From Planctomycetota bacterium (GTDB lineage: Bacteria; Planctomycetota; Phycisphaerae; UBA1845; UTPLA1), in assembly GCA_003576905.1 (NCBI GenBank), contig QEVG01000018.1:24313-88312 (forward strand): a stretch of DNA of 64,000 nt, written 5' to 3'. Numbering within the stretch: the first letter of the stretch is position 1; each line of letters opens with the position of its first letter. The notes under the pieces were generated by a model that saw only the letters and a list, made by a program, of their open reading frames with translations, did not search any database and was not told the origin of the DNA. A program made the translations under genes and the position numbers. Shown in pieces: positions 56,104 to 64,000 of this stretch.

Positions 56104-56463
56104 GTCAGTCGCCGCTCCCGGTGAAAACCACGATCGTCATCGTGCCCGATTAAAACTGCACTTCCCGCTTCGGTCCAGCCGCCCCGGACCGTGCGCAAAA
56201 TCCGCGCGAAGGGATCCTTGCCCGCGAGATGAACCGAGCCCGGACGGAGAGCGTGGACGGCACCCGTCTGCGGTCAACTCGAACCACGCGGCCCCATCGT
56301 GTTTGCAAAATTTCTGTTAATCGGATAGGTGCGGCAGGATCACCGCGGCGGCACCGACAAGTGCCGCACCTTGGCCGATTTTTGTGAACACAGAAAGCCG
56401 ACCGACGTAATGGATTTGCTGCCGCCAAGGAACGGCCCCATCGCCGACAGAAAGGAGTCCGCC

Positions 56464-57252
56464 ATGCCCTGGTCCTTCCCCCCCATTTTGCTTTCGGTCC
56501 TCTTTCAGACAGCCTCGCCCGAAAGCGGGATTGGTCGAGTCGATTTCCAAGCGAGGTTCAAGGGATTCGACGCGTGCTTCATCCTCAAGGAGGTCGGGCA
56601 GGATTTCACCCTGACCTACAACGCGGAGCGGTGTCGCACGAGGCTGGCACCCTGTTCGACATTTAAGATCTTCAACAGCCTCGCCGCGCTCGACACCGGC
56701 GCCGTCGCCGGGCCGGACACCCTGCTCAAATGGGACGGCACGCCGCAAAAGCGCAAGGAATGCGAACAGGATCACACGCTGGCCACGGCCATCCGCGATT
56801 CGGTCCTCTGGTATTTTCAGGAGGTCGCCCGGCGGATCGGCCCGGAGCGGATGAAGAGCTATCTCACGCAGGCGGACTATGGAAACTGCGACATATCCGC
56901 CGGGATCGACACGTTCTGGCTCCAGACCTCGCTGGTGATCTCGGCGGAGGAGCAGATTCGATTCATGGAACGGCTGTACACCGATAAGCTCCCCTTCAAG
57001 CCCCCGGTGATGGAGCAGGTGCGGAAGATGATCGTCCTCAGACGCGGCGACGGCTGGGTTTTCTCAGGCAAGACCGGGACGGGCGGGTCCGCGGACAAGG
57101 CGATTCTGGGCTGGTTCGTCGGGCATGTTCGGTGCGGAGACCGTCAGTTTGTCTTCGCCGCGAATACCCGGGGGGATCATGCCATGGGACCGGCCACGCG
57201 GGACATGGTTTTCGCCATGCTTCAGGACCTGGGGCTGATTGGCTCCAAATAG
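56464..57252 (+). CDS. Class D (OXA-type) beta-lactamase
   Basis: A 262-residue serine beta-lactamase homologue. AAAGGAG upstream supports the ATG at 56464. A short signal-like N-terminus precedes the core. Active-site motifs are S65-T-F-K68, the serine motif in RDSVLWYFQEVARR, Y139-G-N and K203-T-G. The length is typical of OXA enzymes. It should hydrolyse beta-lactams in the periplasm, though class D-like proteins without resistance function exist in environmental bacteria. A hairpin follows its stop at once. No mobile element touches it, so it is probably resident. Confidence 0.9.
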   Translation: MPWSFPPILLSVLFQTASPESGIGRVDFQARFKGFDACFILKEVGQDFTLTYNAERCRTRLAPCSTFKIFNSLAALDTGAVAGPDTLLKWDGTPQKRKECEQDHTLATAIRDSVLWYFQEVARRIGPERMKSYLTQADYGNCDISAGIDTFWLQTSLVISAEEQIRFMERLYTDKLPFKPPVMEQVRKMIVLRRGDGWVFSGKTGTGGSADKAILGWFVGHVRCGDRQFVFAANTRGDHAMGPATRDMVFAMLQDLGLIGSK

Positions 57253-57293
57253 GCCCGGCAAGCGTGCCGGGCCAAGGGTCGGAGCGCCCTTGG
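57252..57293. terminator. Tandem hairpins after the beta-lactamase gene
   Basis: GGCCCGGCA and TGCCGGGCC (57252-57273) form a 9-base stem with an AGCG loop, immediately followed by a second stem CCAAGGG/CCCTTGG (57272-57293). They separate the beta-lactamase from the mgtC-like gene starting at 57309. They probably terminate the upstream transcript, or attenuate the next gene. Confidence 0.55.
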
Positions 57294-57308
57294 GCCGATA
57301 GATAGAAC

Positions 57309-57998
57309 ATGCCCGATAGTTTCGCTCCATGGATCGGTGACATGCACAGGGTACTCCCCCCGTACTGGTCGGGGGTGGTGTGCACTCTGACGGCCGTGGT
57401 CTGCGGCGCGGTCATCGGCATTGAGCGGCAGAAGGCCCAGAAGCCGGCCGGGCTTCGCACCTTGATCCTGATCTGCCTCGGCGCGGCAATCTTCGCCCAG
57501 GCGTCGATCATCATGGCGGGCGATCGGGCGGACCGCACGCGCATCGCGGCACAGGTGGTCGCGGGAATCGGCTTTCTCGGGGCCGGGGCGATCATCCGCG
57601 AGCGCGGGGTCGTCGTCGGCGTGACGACTGGCGCCGGTATCTGGGCCACGGCGGCGGTCGGGATCGTCGCCGGGGCGGGGTACATCGCGGCGGCCATCTT
57701 CTTCAGCCTGCTGATCTTCGCGACGCTGGCGGCCGCGCGATTCATTGATCGCGTGGTGACGGGCGCGTGCGTCAAGCGCATGCTCCATCTCGAATACGAC
57801 CCGACGGACGGCCGGACGCGCCTTCAGATACAGGCGATCCTCGACGAGCACATCCACATGGACCCTCCCCGATTCGACGAGCCGCCGGGGCAACGGGGAG
57901 TCGCCCATGTCGCCTATTGCGAAACTCATCGCGACCACCGGACGTGCCTCGGCGACCTGCTGGCGATTGACGGGATTTCCCGCATTCGGTACGAGTGA
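57309..57998 (+). CDS. MgtC/SapB-family membrane protein
   Basis: A 229-residue MgtC-type protein with about four N-terminal helices. Characteristic features are AVIGIERQKAQKPAGLRTLILICLG near residue 35 and GIGFLGAGAIIRERG near residue 85, followed by GVTTGAGIWATAAVG. The C-terminal 80 residues form a soluble domain. MgtC proteins affect Mg2+ homeostasis and, in pathogens, F-type ATPase activity. It follows the beta-lactamase by 56 bases with terminator-like hairpins between. Confidence 0.9.
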   Translation: MPDSFAPWIGDMHRVLPPYWSGVVCTLTAVVCGAVIGIERQKAQKPAGLRTLILICLGAAIFAQASIIMAGDRADRTRIAAQVVAGIGFLGAGAIIRERGVVVGVTTGAGIWATAAVGIVAGAGYIAAAIFFSLLIFATLAAARFIDRVVTGACVKRMLHLEYDPTDGRTRLQIQAILDEHIHMDPPRFDEPPGQRGVAHVAYCETHRDHRTCLGDLLAIDGISRIRYE

Positions 57999-58202
57999 AC
58001 GGACCGACCCCTTCCAATCAGCATTGAAAAGCAAGCCTCGCGGAATCTGCGCCCGCCATGAACGGCGCGGCACCGAGGGGCGCGAAACAAGCCTCCGCGG
58101 ATTTCTTCATCTCGCGCGAATGCCGGCTCGCAGGAACTGCCGATGCTCCTATCCGCACGGGGTCCTGACTGAACGGGGCCCCGCCCGAACAGGAGCTGCG
58201 AC

Positions 58203-58679
58203 ATGTCAAGCCCACACGACTCAGGAGGCGGGCGGCGGCAGCACAGGAGCCTGTGGCGGCGAAGGATTCGCCAGACTGGTCGTTACCTGCTTGCCGTGAG
58301 CGCGGGCGTGACATTCGGCTACCTGGCGTACGAACGCCCCGATCCACAGGCACGCGAAGAAAGCGGGTTTCTTCCACACATACCCAGACACCAGCGCGGC
58401 GGCGTCACGGATGATGCGTCGCGGCTGAGAATCGACGCGGAGCGCAATGCGGCGGACCTGCCTGCGCAGGTCGGCTGGCTGCGAACGAATGTCAGGGACG
58501 ACATTCGGCGGGCCGGACAATTCCGATTGCGCGAAGCGTCGACTATTGCAATCCGCGCGGGCAGCCGCGCGGACAGGGAGCACGGTGCGGATGCCGTCAT
58601 CACTGCCGCGCCGCATTCGCGCGGACCTCCGCCCGGAAAACCCGGGGGATACTTATGGGCGTCCCCCGCGCCTACCTGA
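58203..58679 (+). CDS. Possible small single-helix membrane protein
   Basis: A 158-residue frame I do not recognise. AGGAG lies eight bases before the ATG. The N-terminus is very basic and is followed by one hydrophobic helix (YLLAVSAGVTFGYLAY). The rest is Arg/Ala-rich without motif, and reading frames on the opposite strand are about as long, so the gene may not be real. Confidence 0.3.
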   Translation: MSSPHDSGGGRRQHRSLWRRRIRQTGRYLLAVSAGVTFGYLAYERPDPQAREESGFLPHIPRHQRGGVTDDASRLRIDAERNAADLPAQVGWLRTNVRDDIRRAGQFRLREASTIAIRAGSRADREHGADAVITAAPHSRGPPPGKPGGYLWASPAPT

Positions 58680-58765
58680 TTGCCGATCGTTCACGCCGGG
58701 CCGGATCCGCATGATCATCACGCCACCAACGATGCACAAACTGTCGCCGCGGCCCGCACAGGCTT

Positions 58766-60445
58766 TCAGCGCGACAGGCCACGGACCATCGCGTCTCCAC
58801 CGGACGTAAGTTCCACGGCCCGCGGCGCGATCTCGGATTCCCCCTCAGCGGCGCCCTGAGTCGGCGAAACGCCCGGTGCGTCGACCGATGCGGGCGGGCT
58901 ATCCCCACGAACCACGGCGGTCTCGTCGGCCTCTTCCAGGAAGAGCCGCTCCTGGGTCAGGGTCGCAAGACGCAGCGCCGACGCCTCGACTTCAAATGGA
59001 TCAACCCGCTGCATCCCGGCGAGGATCGAATCTGGAATGTACATTGTGATGACGCGGCGCGAAGTTCTATCCACGAACATCGTACGCATCTGCGAAGCGG
59101 AATCGACGGTTTCCATGCGAAGGCTCAACCGCCCCACCGTTGCGCCGGTCGCGGCCTGTAGCCCGTCAAGTATGGACGTGTATTCCGGCCGCAGGGGACA
59201 CCAATGGGTGACGAAGAGCGACGCGTCGCCCCGGCGAAGTCCGAGGCGCCCAAGGGCGGCGACGCCCATGCGATAACCGATGACGGCACCGGGCGTCAGG
59301 TCTCCGCGCAATCCGCGGATCGACTGCAGGTCGCTGTTGACGCTGGTCCTGCCGGCGACACGGAAGGTCAGGCTCGCCCAGAAACTCTCCCACTTCGCCC
59401 TGGTCAGGCCGGTCGTCGGGCGGATGAAGTGGGCCTTGATGAAGGCGTGCCCGGGCTTGTCGAGGGTGATGGATGCCACGCCGGAGGCATTCGTCCGCGT
59501 GCGATAGTCGTAATGGTGGTCATCTTCCTTCTTCGTTTGCGCGCCGGCCGGAGCGGGTGTCGCGGCGGCGGCGGGCGGCGGCGGCGCAGGCGGAACCGGT
59601 TTCACGGGCTGTGCCGCGGCGGGCTGCGCTTGCGCGGCGACTGAAAAGGGGCCGCTGCGCCTCGGGGCCGCGACCGGCTTCGGTTCCGGCGGCATCGGCG
59701 GCGCCGCGGGAGCATCCGCCGCGGGCTGCGGCGCAGCGGGCGGCGCGGGCGGAATCACGGGCGCCGACGCAGCAGGGGCCTGTCCGTCCGCTCCCTCACG
59801 GCCGACGCAGAGGGGCACGTCCGGCCAGGGATGCCCGTCGAGCAGGACCTTGATCTGGACCGTATCTCCCACGCGCCAGTGACATGGGTTTGTCAGCGGG
59901 ACGATCTCGAGGCGGTGGCCGAGCGGTTCAAGGAAGCCCGTTCCCTCGCCCGCGGGGTTGACTTCGATCATGGTCTTGGCGAACTTCGTGTACTCCTCGA
60001 CGATGACCGGCTCCGGAGAGGCCGCGCGACGCGACGCCAGAAACCTCGCCAGGGCGGCGGTCGCCTCTTCGGAGCTCAGGTACGCCTCGAACTTTTCGGG
60101 GGTCATTTCGATCAGCCGGGGCTTCAGAGCGCAGCCGATGACATGCGGGCCGGGGCCCTCGATGCGATGGCGGACGGAAAGGCCGTTGTCCTGTGGCGCG
60201 AAGCCGACAACGGCCATTTCCTGACCGCCGACGCGGTCGACAAAGCGGTCCACCCGGTCCGGGCGCGTCGCGGCGTCGCCATACGGAAAGACCTCGCCGG
60301 TGACGAACGAAAGCCAGACCTTCTCGCCGTCGGCCGCGGTGTTGCGGTCGGCGATCAGCCAGGAGTCGTGTGCGTACGCACTGGCGGCGGAAGAGAATGC
60401 GATGCCGAGCAGGGCAATGACGCGGACTGGATGGGTACATTTCAC
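58766..60445 (-). CDS. Exported DUF4198-like/FmdE-like fusion protein
   Basis: A 559-residue protein with a signal peptide (ALLGIAFSSAASAYA) and, directly after it, the HDSWLIAD opening of DUF4198-type proteins linked to nickel/cobalt uptake. A Pro/Ala-rich low-complexity segment (about residues 225-310) interrupts that domain, which resumes with HHYDYRTRTNASGVASITL. The C-terminal part (GLRGDLTPGAVIGYRMG, then DGLQAATGATVGRLSL) resembles an FmdE domain, but the Cys I expect in the TGCT-like turn is Ala here. It might bind metal or a cofactor in the periplasm. The domain names are my recognition and not proven. Confidence 0.65.
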   Translation of the reverse strand: MKCTHPVRVIALLGIAFSSAASAYAHDSWLIADRNTAADGEKVWLSFVTGEVFPYGDAATRPDRVDRFVDRVGGQEMAVVGFAPQDNGLSVRHRIEGPGPHVIGCALKPRLIEMTPEKFEAYLSSEEATAALARFLASRRAASPEPVIVEEYTKFAKTMIEVNPAGEGTGFLEPLGHRLEIVPLTNPCHWRVGDTVQIKVLLDGHPWPDVPLCVGREGADGQAPAASAPVIPPAPPAAPQPAADAPAAPPMPPEPKPVAAPRRSGPFSVAAQAQPAAAQPVKPVPPAPPPPAAAATPAPAGAQTKKEDDHHYDYRTRTNASGVASITLDKPGHAFIKAHFIRPTTGLTRAKWESFWASLTFRVAGRTSVNSDLQSIRGLRGDLTPGAVIGYRMGVAALGRLGLRRGDASLFVTHWCPLRPEYTSILDGLQAATGATVGRLSLRMETVDSASQMRTMFVDRTSRRVITMYIPDSILAGMQRVDPFEVEASALRLATLTQERLFLEEADETAVVRGDSPPASVDAPGVSPTQGAAEGESEIAPRAVELTSGGDAMVRGLSR

Positions 60446-61025
60446 AGGCTAAGCCCTCCGAACAGAATCCCACTGGGGGGCTTATACCATCCGGTTTGGC
60501 TGCGATTGCGGGGAGGAAGGGTTGGTGGGGCAGGGATATGGGAATCTGGACGAGGGCAAAGGGAAACGGCGCGGGGCGGGCCGTGGGGGCGCGGCGATCG
60601 TGCCTGCTCTCCGTGGAGGCGGCGCGGCGCGCGGGCGCGGGGGCCGCCTTGAAGGTCCCGATAAGAAACCTGAATGGCGGCATGCACAAGATATTTTTAT
60701 CCTGAAAAACGGCGTTCCTTGCGCAGGAAGGCTGAATGGAACCTGAGCAACCTGAATGCATTCAGGTTTGGGGCGGGACGGGGCGCGAACGGTGAGTTGC
60801 GGATTTCGAGAGAGAAGCATACGCGCGTGTCCTCCGGGCGCGGAGCAGGCGGGGCGATGGGCGCGCGAGATCTCGCGCAATCGCCGACCCGTTCTCGCGG
60901 GTTATGTCATTCGTCCTTGCTCGGTGTGCGCGCGTGCAGGAGACGTCGAAACGCCACAACTTCAGGCACGAAACCGATGCCAAGAGAAAGGAGTCCCAGT
61001 CGGGCCGGTTCGTCTCAAAGGAATA
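60446..61025. other. Intergenic region between two minus-strand genes
   Basis: About 580 bases without a gene that I can support. It must hold the promoter of the DUF4198-like gene and the end of the FG-GAP transcript. Reading frames here are Arg/Gly-rich with no motif. I saw no repeat or RNA gene. Confidence 0.4.
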
Positions 61026-62573
61026 TCACGGACAAGTGTTGCCGGCCAGCAGGGCGTCGACAACATCCTGTACGTCCATCGCGTTGAATGCACCATCGCC
61101 GTTCAGGTCGCCATTACAGTTGCCGACCGTGAGCGTCGCCGGGTAGCTTGTTGTGACGCCTGACGGGCTGCAGCCCCCGCGAACCTGTACGTCATACACA
61201 CCCGTGTCCGCTGCTGTCACATTGCTGATGGTCAGCGAACTCGCTGCCGCGCCCGGGATCGGCACTCCACCCCGGCGCCATTGGTATCGAATCGGCCCCG
61301 TGCCGCTGACGTTCGCGGCAAAGGTGACGTCGGTTCCCGCGGCGACGCTCTGGCTCTGCGGCTGAAGGCTGAAGCCAAAAGATGTACCGGTGTTCAGAAG
61401 AACTGAGACGTTGCCGGGGATCCTGTTCCCCGCCAGGATGTCGCCGCGACCGTCGCCATTGACATCCGCAATGGCTGTATGATAAGGGCCGCTGCCTACG
61501 GCGTAGTGGGTCGCAGTTGCGAAAGCGCCGCTGCCGTTGCCAATCAGAACTGAAATGCTACTTCCCAAAAAATAGCCCACGACCAAGTCGGGACGGCCGT
61601 CGCCGTTGAAATCTCCGATCGCGACGGAGTTAGGATCGGCGGCGACCGCAAACCCCACGGCCGCCCCAAAGGTGCCATTGCCATTGCCCGGGAAGACAAT
61701 GACGGTGTCGCTGCTGTATCCCACCACCGCAAGATCGATGGCGTCGTCGTCGTTCAAATCGCCCGCCGCTAATGAGCGTGGGGATGAGAAGGCGGGTACG
61801 CCGGCATTGTAGTTGACGGCGCCCGCGAAAGTGCCATCGCCATTGCCGAGCAGCACCGAAATGTCATTACCAAACTGATTAGTCACAGCCAGATCGAGAC
61901 TCTCATCCCCATTCAGATCTGCAATGGCAACAGCGCTCGGAGTATTCCCGACGCCGAAGTAGACGGCCGAGGAGAACGCGCCGTTGCCTATTCCAAGCAG
62001 AACGGAAACGTTATTGCTGTTCTGGTTTGCAACGACCAAGTCGGGCAGTCCGTCATTGTTGACATCGCCGATTGCGATGGAGAATGGGGCGGCGGTCGTT
62101 GGGTAAGAGACCGCCGCGGCAAACGTGCCGTCACCGATGTTGAGCAACACGGAAACGCTGTCTGAGTTTGCATTCGCCGCCGCCAGGTCGAGCCGTCCAT
62201 CGCCGTTGAGATCGGCGATGGCCACCGACGTGGAACCGTTGTTCGTCGGGTACATCGTAGGCGCCCCGAACGTGCCGTCGCCATTGCCTCGTATTACGAC
62301 AACCGCGCCGAAGATGTCCGCAACGGCTGCGTCCGGAATGCCGTCAGAGTTGAGGTCGCCAATCGCCACCGCGTAAGGACCGCTGCCGACGCCCGTCGAG
62401 TAGTTGACGGCCAGAGCGAACGACGACGTGCATTGCCCCTGCGCCTCTGCCAGGAGTTCTGCATTGCATGCAAGCGCGATCGCCACAAGCACGAATCGCC
62501 GCCATGTATATGTGACGTGCAAGCGAGTTGCCCCGTTGCCTGTGGCCAATAATGCTATGGTGCACGATGACAT
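61026..62573 (-). CDS. Secreted FG-GAP/VCBS repeat protein with Ig-like and dockerin-like C-terminus
   Basis: A 515-residue exported protein, started at MSSCTIA because a signal sequence (FVLVAIALACNAELLAEAQG) follows. Seven FG-GAP repeats run from residue about 60 to 390, each with a calcium-binding D-x-N-x-D-G pattern such as GDLNSDGIPD, ADLNGDGRLD and GDFNGDGRPD, which build a beta-propeller. Then comes an Ig-like domain (QPQSQSVAAGTDVTF ... ADTGVYDVQV) and a tail NCNGDLNGDGAFNAMDVQD that resembles a type I dockerin half. Such tails are common on planctomycete secreted proteins. It is probably a cell-surface or extracellular adhesin-like protein. Confidence 0.88.
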   Translation of the reverse strand: MSSCTIALLATGNGATRLHVTYTWRRFVLVAIALACNAELLAEAQGQCTSSFALAVNYSTGVGSGPYAVAIGDLNSDGIPDAAVADIFGAVVVIRGNGDGTFGAPTMYPTNNGSTSVAIADLNGDGRLDLAAANANSDSVSVLLNIGDGTFAAAVSYPTTAAPFSIAIGDVNNDGLPDLVVANQNSNNVSVLLGIGNGAFSSAVYFGVGNTPSAVAIADLNGDESLDLAVTNQFGNDISVLLGNGDGTFAGAVNYNAGVPAFSSPRSLAAGDLNDDDAIDLAVVGYSSDTVIVFPGNGNGTFGAAVGFAVAADPNSVAIGDFNGDGRPDLVVGYFLGSSISVLIGNGSGAFATATHYAVGSGPYHTAIADVNGDGRGDILAGNRIPGNVSVLLNTGTSFGFSLQPQSQSVAAGTDVTFAANVSGTGPIRYQWRRGGVPIPGAAASSLTISNVTAADTGVYDVQVRGGCSPSGVTTSYPATLTVGNCNGDLNGDGAFNAMDVQDVVDALLAGNTCP

Positions 62574-63294
62574 GCCTTCCGCTCCCGTATCCGGCACTCG
62601 CCAATTGCGCTGGGCGATTGGTCGTTCGCCGGTCATTCAGAATGTGCCAGCCGACGAAAGGAAACACGTCGGGAACCTCAACGATGGATTCTGGCGGCTG
62701 TGGTGCCGAACCGGCCATCCACGATCATACCGGGGGTTGCAATCCAGTTGCAAGGCGTTGCCAACCCGAGTACCTCATCCGAGAAAGCTGCGGCTCGTCG
62801 ATCGCGTCTTGAGTCGGAGTTCGCGTTGGTCTCGCGGCAACTGCGTTGTATTGGCGCGCAACCCCATTCATACGCATGCGACCGCAGGGTTACTTGTGGT
62901 TCATAACGTGGGGGGAAAAGATGCAGCAACGGAAGCAGGGACGCCACAGGAACTGCATCAGGTGGATGCTCACCTATCGCAGCACGAGTCGACGCACCGA
63001 GACAACCACGAAGGTCGCGACCCCGGCCGGGTGCCAGAACGCGTGGCACGGTCGCGCCGGAAATCCCCGCTCGCCGGCGCTGGGGCACTGTTTGCGCGGC
63101 ACGCGCGAGTGTCGAATGGCGATAGGCGGATAGTGAATGCCGACTCTCGCACTTTATTTGCGGGCGATTCGTTCGGAAAAACGGGAGGAGCAATGTGTCG
63201 CACAGGCCGGAGGCACAGGCTACCCCGGCGCACGCGATGGTCGCGCAAGAAAAGGAGGCGTCAACGACACAAGGGCATCGGCTGCAATGTCGGG
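62574..63294. other. Intergenic region upstream of the FG-GAP gene
   Basis: About 720 bases with no credible gene. Frames here are short and Arg-rich with no motif. It should contain the FG-GAP promoter. I saw no RNA gene or repeat. Confidence 0.4.
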
Positions 63295-63870
63295 CTATCG
63301 ATTGGCTTCGATGTGGGCGATCAGCTTGTACACCAGCTTCGCGGCGAGGAATTCGGTCTGCATGCTGCCGGGCATCGGGATGACCTCCACCACGTCGGCG
63401 GCGACGATCCTGCGAAACATGGCCGTCGCCTTGAGCAGGTCGGATACCTGAAACCAGTCGAGGCCGCCGGGCTCGGGCGTGCCGGTGCCCGGCGCGTAGG
63501 CCGGGTCGAAGCCGTCGATGTCGATGGTGACATAGACGTTTTCGCTCAACCGATCGACGACCTGCTGGATCCAGTCGGCGTTCATCCGTGCCTCGCGCGG
63601 CGTGACGGGCTGAATGCGATGCTTCTTCATGAACCTGTGTTCTTCGGCGCTGTAGTTGCGAATTCCCACGCCGACCACCGAAACGCCGAGGTCCCGCACA
63701 CGTCGCATCGCGGAGGCATGGCTGAAGGGCGTCCCCTCGTAGCTGTCGCGGAGGTCGGCATGGGCGTCAATCTGAAGGACCGAGAGCTTCCCGTGTTTGT
63801 GCTTGACCGCCCGGACAATCCCGCTGGTGATGGAGTGTTCGCCGCCGAGTCCGATGAGGAATCCGAGCAC
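63295..63870 (-). CDS. speB: Agmatinase/arginase-family protein, N-terminus missing
   Basis: The C-terminal about 190 residues of an ureohydrolase that hydrolyses agmatine (or arginine) using two Mn2+ ions. Metal-binding motifs are visible: GGEHS, QIDAHADLRD, and TIDIDGFDP, with TPEPGGL at the substrate end. The family normally has about 100 more residues before GGEHS. They are absent because upstream of FLIGLGGEHS the sequence switches to unrelated coding sequence on the other strand. The frame remains open to about 63963 by chance. The gene symbol is by family only. Confidence 0.85.
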   Translation of the reverse strand: MLGFLIGLGGEHSITSGIVRAVKHKHGKLSVLQIDAHADLRDSYEGTPFSHASAMRRVRDLGVSVVGVGIRNYSAEEHRFMKKHRIQPVTPREARMNADWIQQVVDRLSENVYVTIDIDGFDPAYAPGTGTPEPGGLDWFQVSDLLKATAMFRRIVAADVVEVIPMPGSMQTEFLAAKLVYKLIAHIEANR

Positions 63871-64000
63871 GCCACCGCGCTGCTGGACATCCTCACCCCG
63901 ATCGCCAAGAGCTGGCCCTCGCAGTGGTGCCTGGCCGCCAACGACCTGGCGATCCAAGTGCACGGCGGCTACGGATACACCCGCGAGTACGACGTCGAGC
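63868..64000 (+). CDS. Acyl-CoA dehydrogenase fragment, partial at both ends
   Basis: On the plus strand, the frame from 63868 reads HATALLDILTPIAKSW, then WCLAANDLAIQVHGGYGYTRE. This is the signature of the C-terminal domain of acyl-CoA dehydrogenases, enzymes of fatty-acid oxidation; the G-G-x-G-Y stretch lies by the flavin site. It runs off the window. Its start is fused to the agmatinase gene in the opposite strand, so no upstream part exists here. Confidence 0.85.

Noticed and set aside
54907..56124. A 405-residue frame antisense to the SLC13 permease
   Set aside because: Same reason: low-complexity composition and a fully supported gene on the other strand.

Overview
The window looks like a chromosomal segment of a bacterium from the Planctomycetota, probably from an uncultured lineage. 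The evidence is the G+C-rich coding style, a secreted FG-GAP repeat protein ending in a dockerin-like CNGDLNGDG tail (61026-62573), a DksA-like/lspA pair, an ABC-2 permease fused to a CPBP protease, and a hypothetical protein (18090-18776) whose relatives I remember mainly from planctomycetes. The phylum is an inference from these features, not from a marker tree.

Region 1, positions 1 to about 25.6 kb, is a mobile genomic island. It holds a coiled-coil protein open at the window edge, an AbiEi/AbiEii toxin-antitoxin pair with an operator-like dyad, and a tyrosine recombinase whose promoter overlaps a Xer-like dyad. A tight co-directional operon follows (3941-16926): SNF2-type helicase with a C-terminal DUF3883 nuclease-like domain, an unknown protein with a HEPN-like R-x4-H motif, a DUF1156 adenine methyltransferase, a zinc-ribbon PD-(D/E)XK nuclease, a small unknown protein and a DUF499 ATPase. 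I read this as a multi-gene restriction-type anti-phage system, related in parts to known DUF499/DUF1156 defence cassettes but with extra components. Next come an Xre regulator with a near-perfect operator palindrome, several hypotheticals, a 1.5-kb non-coding block carrying the 3' end (domains V and VI) of a group II intron on the minus strand, a membrane protein, an Xre/ImmA pair, an excisionase-like gene broken by an amber codon, and a second integrase. That integrase reads into tRNA-Gly(CCC) at 25614-25685, the classic layout of an island integrated at the 3' end of a tRNA gene. The far end of the island is not in the window.

Region 2, 26.2-35.6 kb, is a potassium-uptake locus: kdpF, a second tiny membrane peptide, kdpA, kdpC, kdpB (unusual order), a beta-barrel protein, a 37-codon hydrophobic peptide, then the kdpDE two-component system. 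KdpD/KdpE should sense low potassium or osmotic stress and induce the pump.

Region 3, 36.4-63.9 kb, is mixed core genome: SnoaL-like protein, zinc alcohol dehydrogenase, DNA alkylation repair protein divergent from a DUF1801 protein, DUF554 membrane protein, nucleotide-sugar dehydrogenase, an intact IS5-family element, priA, an ABC exporter pair, yajC-tgt, DksA-like regulator, lspA, transglutaminase-like membrane protein, lipoprotein, SLC13 transporter, class D beta-lactamase, MgtC protein, a DUF4198-like/FmdE-like fusion, and the FG-GAP protein.

The last ~135 bases do not belong to the gene they interrupt. A minus-strand agmatinase/arginase gene loses its N-terminal half at about 63862-63871, and the remaining bases encode an acyl-CoA dehydrogenase fragment on the plus strand. 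This is most simply a chimeric assembly join.
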